This document shows positions 43,041 through 52,199 of a DNA stretch of 64,000 bases, piece after piece (the stretch's first letter is position 1; each line of letters starts with the position of its first letter). This stretch comes from Emiliania huxleyi CCMP1516 (lineage: Eukaryota > Haptophyta > Isochrysidales > Noelaerhabdaceae). The DNA lies in assembly GCF_000372725.1 (NCBI RefSeq), contig NW_005200722.1:68156-132155 (forward strand), read 5' to 3'. Under the pieces are notes generated by a model that worked only from the letters and a program-made list of their open reading frames with translations, ran no database searches and was not told the DNA's origin. The translations under genes and the position numbers were made by a program.

Positions 43041-44202
43041 TACAAGTCCGCCGACTAAATGATTTTCGGCTGGCCGCAGGTCGGGCTGGACGCGGCTGTT
43101 TCGGCCGGCGGTCGGGGTCGGACACCAGCCTTTGTCGGCGCGTCAGCGCCGAAGAAAAGTTTGGAGATTTTCTTCTTGATTTCCTCTCAAAAATCCTGAA
43201 ACTTCGCGAGGTGACTGAAGAGATCGCATCTCGCAATTTTCTCTGAATTTTCTCCTTGACGTTCCTTTGGCCCGCCGCGCCCCCCCTGTCCCTAGCGGCC
43301 GTGACTCATCTGCTTCGGGCGCGCTGCTCCTCGGGGATGCATGGCGAAAAGCGGCAGAGGTGATGCTCATAGCTTCAGCTTCCTAGCCCCAGATGCCCCG
43401 TTTGCCCCACTGCGTCGCCACGCTCGTGCCGTCGTGCAAATGGGTATAATGCACCCTTTGGTCGCTCGCGGCCCTGAACGCATTGGGAGAGATTCATTCG
43501 TGTACGCCAAGGGCGTGCTCAGATGGCACGAAGTAGTGTAACTCTCCACCCTCCTTGGACGCGGGGCCTTCCGATGGGACACGTCCAAAGTGACCCATCC
43601 TGCAGCACATGACGACCGCACATCGCTTGTGCAAGCGTGATCACGCGCTGCTGCACTGGAGCTGCTGCTGCTGCCTGGCTGCTGCACTGGCTGCTGCTGC
43701 ACCTGTGCCGGGGCGCGCGTAAACCCCTGCCAAGGCTGCGGCCGCGGCCGCAGTGGTGAAGGCTGACATGATGATGCCGCGCGGGCGGAGTGGCGGACAC
43801 GAGGACGCTGCTGCCGTCAGATGAGGGGTTGCTATCATACGCAAGCACGAGCCGTTGGCCGCGTGCACATCACCGTTGGCCAGCTGCTAAGCGCGAAACC
43901 TTGCCTTTGTGTCTGTCGGATCCGTCCAAACTTGTAGCGCTACATCTTCGGACACACACCGGCGGGCGCTTTCGAGGCGAGCAGCAGCATTTTTCTAGCC
44001 ATGGACCGATTTTACGGCACGATAGCTGGGCTGCAACACATCTACACTCGGCTGCAACGGACGGCGCGCAGCGTCGAAATTTTGGGGCTTCTCGAGCGGC
44101 GGCCGGTGTGGACGCCGTTGTTTCGCGGCTCGGTCGGGCGGGGGGGACCGCGCCTGCGTTTCGCTGCGGTCGGTCGAAAATCATTTTGTCGGCGGACTTG
44201 TA
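43041..44202. mobile_element. Candidate transposon with 39-bp terminal inverted repeats
   Basis: 43041-43079 (tacaagtccgccgactaaat...) and the reverse complement of 44164-44202 agree at 35 of 39 positions. The element is 1162 bp. Interior frames in both directions show no transposase motif, so it would be non-autonomous. Confidence 0.6.
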
Positions 44203-44885
44203 CAGTGCGCACAGTACTCTACTGCGTGCGGCACATGCGCGGGCTCGACGTGAGGCAGGCGACTGTCGCGGGGTGCGGGCTGCATCGCTGTGCGGTCGCG
44301 GTTCCGCTGTGCACGCGCCAACCTCCTACGCGGCCGATAGGCGACAGTCGACTCCGACAGAACATTTTCCCCCCTGTTTCTCTCGTAAGTTTCCTCAAAA
44401 TATTATCACGCACTTTGGAGCACTTTGGACTTACGTGTTACGAGACTTTATGGAGGAAATTTTGGTGAGGCGTCTCTCTCTGTCTCACGGGCGACGGGTG
44501 GCGGCTTTGGACCTTTGCGAGAGGTGGCGAGCGGAGCCAGAGCGGTGTAGGCGCGTCCACGCGGCGCAGCGGCTCTCCCGCGAGCCCGGCCCCTCTCGTA
44601 GCCGCAGCCGTAGCCGCAGCCCCAACACTCTTGCACCGCTCCTTGTCCTTCCCCCGCCCGGGAACTTCCCGTGTCGGGTTGTGTGCTTGTGACGGAGGGG
44701 TGAGGGGACGCACGGATTGTGAAGATCCCTCAAGATCGTGCGGCAGGGCGGGGGCACATGTCCCTAAATCCCATCTCGTCTCAAGAGTTTGACCGTTTTA
44801 TTTATTTATTTACTGCCCGACAATACACGAGAGCAACGCAACGCCCGGGGGGGGGCGGGGGCGCGCGCACCAGAGCTCCCAAGCA
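44203..44885. other. Gene-free region
   Basis: 3' flank of the PrpF-like gene and right side of the inverted-repeat element. A short tagccgcagccg repeat lies at 44597-44620. Long open frames here look like GC-rich shadows. Confidence 0.45.
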
Positions 44886-46804
44886 CTACACCACGACCTC
44901 GCCCACCATCAAATAACGCGCTGTCCTCACCATCCCTGCGCTGTGCGCCACATGCCGCCCGTCCGCGTCGCGCCCCACGCTCGCATGCACGCGCATCACG
45001 CCTTGGGGGTGCGCAATCCGAAGCTCCGCGCCCGCCTCGCCGCCGCCGCCGCAACCTCCGCCGCCGCCGCCGCGAACAAGCTCGTGTGCGACGGTGCCCG
45101 GGACGGCTGCTGCGCATGCGAGCGCGAGTGCGCCGGTGCCCGTGTGTGCGTGGTGGACGCGGCTGCCTGCCGAGACGCGGGAGAGGAGGTCGCACCTGCA
45201 TGCATGTGCCACCCGCATGCATGAACCAGTGAATACACAACGCAGTCACTGATTCTCAACTCGCATGCATGTGCCACCCACCGAGGCCCACCGAGGCCCA
45301 CCGAGGCCCACCCCTCGATGTGCGCCCGATGAGCTCTAGAGAGGGGAGGGAAGGGCGCACTCTGCGGCAGCGACGGCCCCGCCCCCCGCCAAGCAGTGGT
45401 CGCGGCGAGCGCTCAGCCAGAGCAGCCGCATCCCCGACGGCCGCGCTTTTAGGCCCACCCGCCCCGCCGCCTCGTCGAGCAGCGCATCCACCTGACACGG
45501 ACGACTCCTCCCTCCCCGCCGGGCGTCTTCTGGTGCGCCGCCGCTCCAGCAGCGTATCCACCGGTTGGCCTCACCATTCTCATTGCGAGGGCTACAACGA
45601 CGGTGATTTACTATGTGGTGGCGGCATCCACCGCTTCCCACACGAGAGCGGCGGTCGCCTCCTCCGCCGCCTCGTCCCCTCTCAGCCCGCCTAGACAAAG
45701 AAGTATCCCGCCGCTGTATTTCTGTTCACACGTGATGTCCGCCTCGTCCCCTCTTAGCCCGCCCTCCACGGCGCGCACAAGCACCTGCAGAGGTGCGGCC
45801 GAGATGCGGCCGAGATGCGGCCGATATGCGGCCGAGATGCACAGAGCACCTGCGGGTTCCCGGCCACGTCGACGATCGTCGCACGGAGCGGTCGGTCTCC
45901 CAGCCTCAGCCCCTCCTCCTCCGGCCGCCCTGTCGGCAGCAGCGCGTGCCCGCCAAGCTCAAACTCGACCCGCAGCGGCGGCGCCTGCTCCAGACCCGCG
46001 GGCAGAGTGTCCTCTCTGTGTGTGTGGTCTTGTGCTGTCTGTGTGTCGCTCCACGCGTGGCCAGCATCCTCCGTCCTGCGCCCACCCATACCGCGGTCGC
46101 CCAGTCTGGCTGTGTGTCTCTCGCCTCTAGCTCTCTCTCCCGCGCGCCTCGCCGCGCACGCCCGCGATCGCGACGGGCGGCGCGTCGGTCGCAGGGAGCG
46201 TCACCGACATGGCCTCTCCTGCGCCGCTTGCCCAGAGGCGGACGACCGCCGAGCCTGCTGTGAAGACACCGGCGTCAGGGAGTGAGCACGGCAGCATGCA
46301 GCGGGCTCAGAGCCTGAGTACACAGAGAGTGTGAGTGCGCGTCGGTGCAGGGATCTGCATTCCATCTAGACGCCCGCCGTCCGCCTCGCGCAGCGCCATG
46401 CCGTCGTCCGCAGCGACGAGTGCAGCCGCCGACGCGAAGTTGGCGCAGTTGGAGCGCCAATCGATGCCGCCGCCACGTGAGACCTGAGCAAAGTGGTAGT
46501 CGGCGGCAAAGCCGGGCTTTGACGGCGGCGCCACGACGGCCGCTTTGAGCGTGCTTGTGACGCCGCCGCCGACGCCGTCGATGGCGAGACCCGTCGAGTC
46601 GGGGCCAAGCGCGGCAACGATGACCGCGTCGCGAGCGGCACCAGCCGGAGGGAGGTCTGCAATGTTTGCAGGGCAGCAAGCGGGTTTAATACCGATCGGT
46701 GCTGAGCCTCAGGGCCGGCGGTGAGCGCTCGCACCGGCAGCTCGGAAGACGACGCCTTTGGAGGTGCCGCCGCGCATGAGAGCGGCGCGCACGAGCCGCG
46801 CCAT
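44886..46804 (-). CDS. PrpF-like (2-methylaconitate isomerase family) protein
   Basis: Start ATG 46804, stop TAG 44886-44888. Exon reading: MARLVRAALMRGGTSKGVVF (the PrpF signature RGGTSKG), DLPPAGAARDAVIVAALGPD, GLAIDGVGGGVTSTLKAAVV, IDWRSNCANFASAAALVAAD, AGSAVVRLWASGAGEAMSVT, LRVEFELGGHALLPTGRP, RATIVDVAGNPQ|VLVRAVEG, GLRGDEAAEEATAALVWEA, VDALLDEAAGRVGLKARPSG and finally VHHAHTGTGALALACAAAVP with IAHPQGVMRVHASVG. PrpF proteins are diaminopimelate-epimerase-fold isomerases that convert trans- to cis-aconitate-type acids, as in the methylcitrate pathway. Exons resolved at 44886-45195, 45427-45491, 45632-45690, 45763-45784 and 45850 onward. Nearly every intron starts with a copy of the next exon start. 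The gene lies just downstream of repeat R1, copy 2. Confidence 0.85.
45785..45849 (-). repeat. PrpF intron: exon-start copy plus ccgagatg array
   Basis: On the minus strand the intron begins gtgctctgtgcat and the next exon begins gtgcttgtgcgcg. Four gccgcatctcg units lie between them. Length 65 nt. Confidence 0.9.
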
Positions 46805-48214
46805 CGAGGTTGCGGCTGCAGCCAGTCCAGCCGAGCCACCCGAGCCACGCAGGCGTGTATCTGGCGGCCGACCGTCAGTGCACGGAGTTGCCCCTTCTCC
46901 GACTGCCCCGCTAGCTAGTTCACGAGTTCGCGGGAGTGACCCCATGCGTCAAACCCGAGACCTAGCGCGGGTGGGTTGGAGGGGGGGTCGCTGCAAGGAA
47001 GGGCTGTGTAAGAGGCCGATCCCCGTAGTCCGCCCCACTCCTCCCCATCGGGCCGCATAAGCGGCCACGCCTCGCAGATTCGTTTCTCGCGCCTGGCCCT
47101 GGCGCCTGGGTCAGGCGCGCGGGGGAACCCCCGGGTCGCTCGACCAGCGATCCGAAGAGTGGCCGCTATGCGAAGGAAAGAGTGGGGCCCTCGGGGTACG
47201 CCTCGTCCGGCCCCCTCCGAGGGGGGAAGGGAATTGCGGGGTCCCCACGGGCGCCTCAGTTCGGCCCTCCCGAGGGGGGGAGGGGAGCAAGGGGGTGGGG
47301 GGATTGGGGTGGTGGGGAGGGGTCTCGGTTTCATGTGGCTAATACTTTCTCTTTCAGCGGGTTCCGCGAGCGTTGTTGTCAGTGGGTGTTGATTCGTTGT
47401 TAGCAGATCAAGACACAGAGCTCTCACAAATCACAGCGATTGGGTGGTGTGCGGTTCTTGCCGTAGTTCCCTCTTCGGTAGTCTCCCAGCCCCGGCGCCG
47501 CCTGGACGCCTCGGCGTGTCACGAGTGCAAGCCGCTCGCGGTTCGTAACGCCCGCTTGCAGGCTCGTGTGGCGGGCCATCCCTTGCGGGATGGCTTAGCG
47601 GGTTCGAGCCGACAGCGACCGTCGCACCCGTGTGTGTGGACCACCAAACACCAGTTAAGATCTCGAGGCGCGATCCGGTGGACAGGACATTGTGGCCGTC
47701 GAGCGCCGCCCTGGTATCCTCGCGCTTTCGCTTCCGCCGCTTCGCCTTCCCCTTCGTGCGTCGTCTCCTTGCTCGTTGCTGCGCAGCACAGGATGTAGAC
47801 AGTAGAGCAGAGAAAGAGTAGAGATTGCAGACATGTGTAGTTGAGGAACCTTCACCACGCTCGAATCGTGTATTCATTATCACTAGGAGGCATACACGTA
47901 GGCCCTCTCCAGCCCTTCTTGTACAGAGCACTTGGATACGGTGTTTGTTATGACCTGCGGCTGCGCGCACACACCGGCCATAAGCCCATAACACCGACAG
48001 AGCACCGCCAAAAGTACATAGGTGCGGGTATGTGCGATGCATCTTAGGTGCGGGTATGTGCGATTTGCGGGTATGGACGATTTGCACTGCCAGGGTCGAT
48101 TGACGGCGGCTCGCGGTGGCCCGTCAACCGAGCAGACAGCGCCGAGGCGACGAACGGGAGCGGGGAGCGCATCGCGACAGGGAGGGTGGCTTGGCCGCAC
48201 GAGGGCCGGCGGCG
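46805..48214. other. Intergenic region containing repeat R1
   Basis: Repeat R1 copy 2 occupies 46843-47335. The remaining 47340-48214 has no convincing gene. A ggttcgagccg near 47602 resembles a tRNA B box, but no tRNA fold can be formed around it. Confidence 0.5.
46843..47335 (-). repeat. Dispersed repeat R1, copy 2, upstream of PrpF-like gene
   Basis: Near-identical over most of its length to 58261-58800. Blocks include gccgcataagcggccacgcc and ggggtccccacgggcgcctc. It begins about 40 bp upstream of the PrpF start codon in the gene's sense orientation. Confidence 0.88.
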
Positions 48215-48679
48215 TCACGCCCACGATGATGTCGGCACGCACGCAAGCGGCTTCCGCAGCGTTGGCCGCCAGGCGCACGCGGCGCCATCAAAGGCGATCG
48301 GGTGCGACTTGGCCGCGACGACGCAGCCGACGAGAGCGTTGAACTCGCAGTGCAGGGTGCGAGAGGGCGGCGGCGAGCGAGCGAGGCTGCGGAGGGGAAG
48401 GAAAAGGATGTAGAAGAAGGTGACCGAGAGCGAGAAGAGAAGGATTCTTCGCAGGCCACCATGTTTCGGCTGGGAGGCCTTGAAGAGCTTTCGCTTCGCA
48501 GGCTTCGCGGCAGGCATGACTTTGGCGTCCTCCTCCTCAATCAACCACGCACGGAGGCCATCCGGTGTGCGCCCAGTAGATTCGCGCACACCTCGCTTCG
48601 GCGAGGCACGGCGGCGACGGGGCGACGTCGTCGACGGGTGGGTCGTCGACTGGTGGGTCGTCGGGCGGTTGATGTCCAT
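48215..48679 (-). CDS. Small single-span membrane protein, unknown
   Basis: 154 residues from ATG 48679. A Thr/Ser/His-rich N-terminal repeat (THQSTTHPSTTSP) precedes a basic segment (AKPAKRKLFKASQPKHGGLR) and one membrane span (RILLFSLSVTFFYILFLPLR). The C-terminal part (NALVGCVVAAKSHPIAFDGA) may belong to a second exon. Family not recognised. Positive-inside topology would place the N-terminus in the cytosol. Confidence 0.45.
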   Translation of the reverse strand: MDINRPTTHQSTTHPSTTSPRRRRASPKRGVRESTGRTPDGLRAWLIEEEDAKVMPAAKPAKRKLFKASQPKHGGLRRILLFSLSVTFFYILFLPLRSLARSPPPSRTLHCEFNALVGCVVAAKSHPIAFDGAACAWRPTLRKPLACVPTSSWA

Positions 48680-49069
48680 CGGGAAGTGACAAAGGATTTT
48701 TTTCCCGCCTCGCTACCCTCCTCCAACCCCCAGCGTCCATGAATGGCCCCCAAGCGTCCAGGCCAGGCATTGCATCTGATATCTCGGGTGTCCAATATAT
48801 AAGGCCGCAGCGTGGTCCGGTAGAACTTCGCTGGCCCGCCGCGTGGAGCCCGTCGCAGCACTTCGCCGCACCACTGTGGACCAGACAGGGCCGAGATGAC
48901 GGCCTGCGGCCAGGCCGGCAGGAAAACCGTCTCTGTGCGAGCGCGTCGCCGCGTGCAGGAGAAGGAACGACTCGCCAACCGGCCTCTCGCTGTGTCTCCG
49001 CCGCCGCAACTCCGCCGCGCCCGCGGTCCGTCTGTGGGGTGGTTTGGGCAGCTGAGTACGAACTGCGGG

Positions 49070-49726
49070 ATGGCGTGCGGGCTTCTCCTTCTTGCTGTAT
49101 TCCTCGGTTGCCTGCCATCCGTTGGCGGCACGGCAACCGTCCCCGTCAGCCGCACCGTCGTCCGCGGCCGCCACATCCTCACGAAGAAGGAGTACCTCGA
49201 CACCTTTGCTGGCGACACGGCTGGGTGGGCACAATACATGGAGGACCAGTACTTTGCCGAGCAGGGCGTGTCCCTCACGGCCGACGCCGAGGAGCGAGTC
49301 AGCAACAAGCCAGGGGAGACGCTCGGTCAGGCGAAGAGCCGGCTCTTCTTCAATCGCGTCCGCAAACCAAACATGCATCCAACCGCGGCCGTCCAGGCGA
49401 TTCCTTCGGTCACGAAAGAGGTGAAGGCGCTCGCGACGAAGCTGGATGCGTTTGGCAAGGTCTCCACCGCCATCCAGAAGGAGCTGGCCATCCTCCAGGC
49501 GGGCCTCGGTCCCCTCCCCTCCGCAGGCGGCTCTGCCTCCTCCTCCTCCTCCTCCTCGTCCTCCGCATCACCGTCCAAAGAGGTGCCCTCCGGCGTGGCG
49601 GCCGAGGGGGGGAGCAAGGAGGCCAAGAGCTTGACCCCGTCCAAGCGGGCCGCCGCCGCCTCGCCGGCGTCCGCATCGCGCCCTGTCCGCAACGGGCGTG
49701 CCGCCGCCGCCAAGCCTAGCATGTGA
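49070..49726 (+). CDS. Secreted or endomembrane protein with coiled segment, unknown
   Basis: 218 residues from ATG 49070, chosen because it opens a clean signal peptide (MACGLLLLAVFLGCLPSVGG); the longer open frame upstream looks non-coding. After cleavage: HILTKKEYLDTFAGDTAGWA, a helical stretch (KEVKALATKLDAFGKVSTAI QKELAILQAGL), then a Ser run and a basic Lys/Arg/Ala tail (SKRAAAASPASASRPVRNGR). Its stop is 30 bases before the next ATG on the same strand. Family not recognised. Confidence 0.65.
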   Translation: MACGLLLLAVFLGCLPSVGGTATVPVSRTVVRGRHILTKKEYLDTFAGDTAGWAQYMEDQYFAEQGVSLTADAEERVSNKPGETLGQAKSRLFFNRVRKPNMHPTAAVQAIPSVTKEVKALATKLDAFGKVSTAIQKELAILQAGLGPLPSAGGSASSSSSSSSSASPSKEVPSGVAAEGGSKEAKSLTPSKRAAAASPASASRPVRNGRAAAAKPSM

Positions 49727-49756
49727 CTCATAGCCCGTCGTCCCCGCACTCGCGGT

Positions 49757-50110
49757 ATGGGCTTCCGCTCGTGCATTGTTCCCGAGAGCGACGAGGGCGA
49801 GAGCTCTGGTGACGAGTGCGGCTCGGCGGCCGCGGAGGCGGCGTCCGACAGTGAGTCGGAGTCTTCCCTCCTCGAGCAGGCCATACGGGCGGCGGGTGAT
49901 GTGTGCGGGCCGTCGACATCGGCCGTGGAGACGGGCAACTCTCTCGAGGCGGGCAACTCTTCCGACGAGGACGCCTCTCACTGCGAGACGCTCGGGACCG
50001 ACGACTCCTCCGATGCGTCCTACACCGACGGCGACTCCTCCAGCATCGACTCCGATGTCGGCGGCGCCTCCGACGAGGACAGCGACGCGTCTTGGTTGCC
50101 CTCCGACTAG
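49757..50110 (+). CDS. Small Asp/Ser-rich acidic protein
   Basis: 117 residues, ATG 49757, stop 50108-50110. Nearly every third residue is Asp, Glu or Ser (TDDSSDASYTDGDSSSIDSD), a pattern of phosphorylated or calcium-binding acidic proteins. In a calcifying alga this could bind calcium, but that is speculation. Close head-to-tail spacing with the gene before it leaves open that both are read from one transcript or are exons of one gene. Confidence 0.55.
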   Translation: MGFRSCIVPESDEGESSGDECGSAAAEAASDSESESSLLEQAIRAAGDVCGPSTSAVETGNSLEAGNSSDEDASHCETLGTDDSSDASYTDGDSSSIDSDVGGASDEDSDASWLPSD

Positions 50111-50510
50111 GCGTCGGCGCTAGACAGAGAGGAGAGAGAGTATCATAGTATATGCGTGCTTCTGTGTGTGTGGCGACGCGTTGTCTGCCGCTGTCTTGCT
50201 TATTACACCTCATAGACATGTGGTGCACCTGGCACTAAGGCACCTCCCCGCGAAAAAGACACATCTAAACCCGGCTGACGGCGGCCTTACAATTTTCCTA
50301 GCAAGCCTCTACTGCTTCGTTGTCCGTCGTCTGCTGCTGTACGATTCTGGCCTCTTCTCCGTCGCGAGGGCCCCGCCCCCCTCGAGGGGGGGGCGGGGCC
50401 CGCGCAGGAACCCTCTAGTCATAAAAAAAACCGGGTGGCCGCCGCCGAGCGAGGCAAAGGCCTCTCTAGCCTTCGAGCTCCCCTCCCGCTTGGCCGTCGC
50501 CTCTAGCGAG

Positions 50511-50991
50511 ATGGAGCCGTCTCGCCGCGTCGTCGGCAAGCGCCAGGTCCGGCCCAACATGGCGCGCCAGGACTTTGGGTATGTCGAGCGCTCACGTGCT
50601 GCTGCAAACAAGGGGATGAAGGGCGTCAAGCCCAAGCGGGAGGACGAGGAGGACGGCTCGGCGCCGATGCGATCGGAGAAGGATGCCCGCAGCCTGGTGC
50701 GTGCACCCTCGCCTCCTATAGCTGGACGAGCGACGCGCCATCGTCCATGCTCCGTCCTCACTCCCGCACGCCCCGCCGCGGCCAGACGGTCGACTTCACA
50801 AAACTGGACATGGCTACGCTAAAGCGCTACAAGCGGCACTACCGGCTGAAGACGCGCCAGGCGCGGCCGCCGCCCGCCGCCTCGGCTCGCCTCGGCCCGT
50901 CTTCCCTCCCTTGATGGCGTGCTAGCGGTCTCGCCGCCACCGCCGCTGCTGCCGCCGTTGCCGCCGCTCCCGCCGCTGCCACCTCCCGCCT

Positions 50992-51047
<56 letters not shown>

Positions 51048-51690
51048 TCCGCTGCATCCGCTCACCCCACCCTGCCCCTCGCCCCGCAGAACGTGACAAA
51101 GACAGAGCTCGCGCTTGCGATCGCGAAGCACTTTGCTGCGCAAACTGTCGACGAGGCTTGCGCTCTTTCAGCTCTCTTGGCCCTGAGACCACCCCCCTTA
51201 CCTTTCGCGAGCCGTGCCCTTGTCCGCCCCCTCCTCTCCCCCCCGCCCTCCCTCCCACGGAGCGGAGGAGAGGGCGGCTGTGAGAGACCAGTCGACCCAT
51301 CGTTTGCCCACCCCTTCTCACGCCCAATCTGTCTCACTGCGGGGCTGTGACGAACCGTCTTGCGTGGCCGAGCGGCGGCTCTAGCTGCGGCTGTGCGGAC
51401 CGTACACACCATGCTAATCCTGAGCCCCGCCGGCGGACAACGACATCCCCAGCCCCCCAGCCCCATCCCCGCCCTCGCGCCGCCGCGCGTTTAGCCCCTG
51501 CACACAACCTGATGCCCCGCCCCCGCCCACTGCCCCCCTCCCCCCCCCTTCCCCCCGACAGGCCGACACGATCTCGCTCTTTATGTATTCCGCGCGCGCC
51601 AACAGCTTGCAATACGGCAGCCAACACCCCCAACCCCCCCCCCCCCCCCCAACCCCACCACCCCACTGCCCCGCCACCGCCACACAGTGA
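50511..51690 (+). CDS. SAP30-like subunit of the Sin3 histone deacetylase complex
   Basis: Four exons in compatible phase: 50511-50696, 50786-50860, 51090-51155 and 51562-51690, about 151 residues. The exon junctions rebuild the SAP30 Sin3-binding domain: SL|TVDFTKLDMATLKRYKRH, YRLKTRQ|NVTKTELALAI, AKHFAAQTVDE|ADTISLFMYSA. In SAP30 the corresponding order is LxxxTLRRYRRHYK, then a helix with HF and VNExDTLxxFIYSVK. The N-terminal exon is basic (RRVVGKRQVRPNMARQDFGY). SAP30 links Sin3 to HDAC1-type deacetylases in the nucleus. Intron 1 is GT-AG, introns 2 and 3 have GC donors. Intron 2 holds a CCG run (50990-51050). The Pro-rich C-terminal tail is less certain. Confidence 0.72.
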
Positions 51691-52199
51691 GCCACACGCC
51701 GGCACGCGGTGACGCCCCTCCTCCTGCTGTGCCGGCCAGACCGGCGCGACTACCTCAACGGCCGGTGATCGGCGGCGGCCGGCCAGAGGCCGCGCGTGCG
51801 GAAGCAGCAGCGTGGATCGAAGGGGTCGAGGCCGGCTGTCCCCCTCCCTCTCCGCCCCTCTCCGCCTGCGCGGAGCAGCGGTGCTGACTGCTGGTGCTGC
51901 GGCGCCATCTCCATCTCGGCAAACCTGCAGCCGAATGTGTGCGCGTCGTTCTTACATGTTATACCCTGGGTGGTGTGGCCGCTGGTGGGTAAAAAAGCGA
52001 AGTGAGGCGCGCCGGGGGGACAGCCGCCGGCGGCAGGTGGGGGCTGCGGCACGGCAGGTCTCCCCAGGAGCCAGAGAGGTGCAGCGCTGCACGTGCAGAG
52101 CGTGCAGCACACATCACAGTCATCAGGTCACAGGCAGGTCACAGCAGTTCGAAGCAGTCAAACGGTCATGCTAGTTGCTAGAGATAGCGACGCCCTCCC
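51691..52199. other. Intergenic between convergent genes
   Basis: 3' flanks of the SAP30-like gene (+) and RPGRIP1L-like gene (-). No supported gene. Confidence 0.5.

Noticed and set aside
43790-44692. 300-residue plus reading frame
   Set aside because: Starts with GTG, runs through the inverted-repeat element, and has no domain-like or codon-biased segment.
47560-47640. tRNA gene suggested by ggttcgagccg
   Set aside because: No A box at the right distance and no acceptor stem can be paired.
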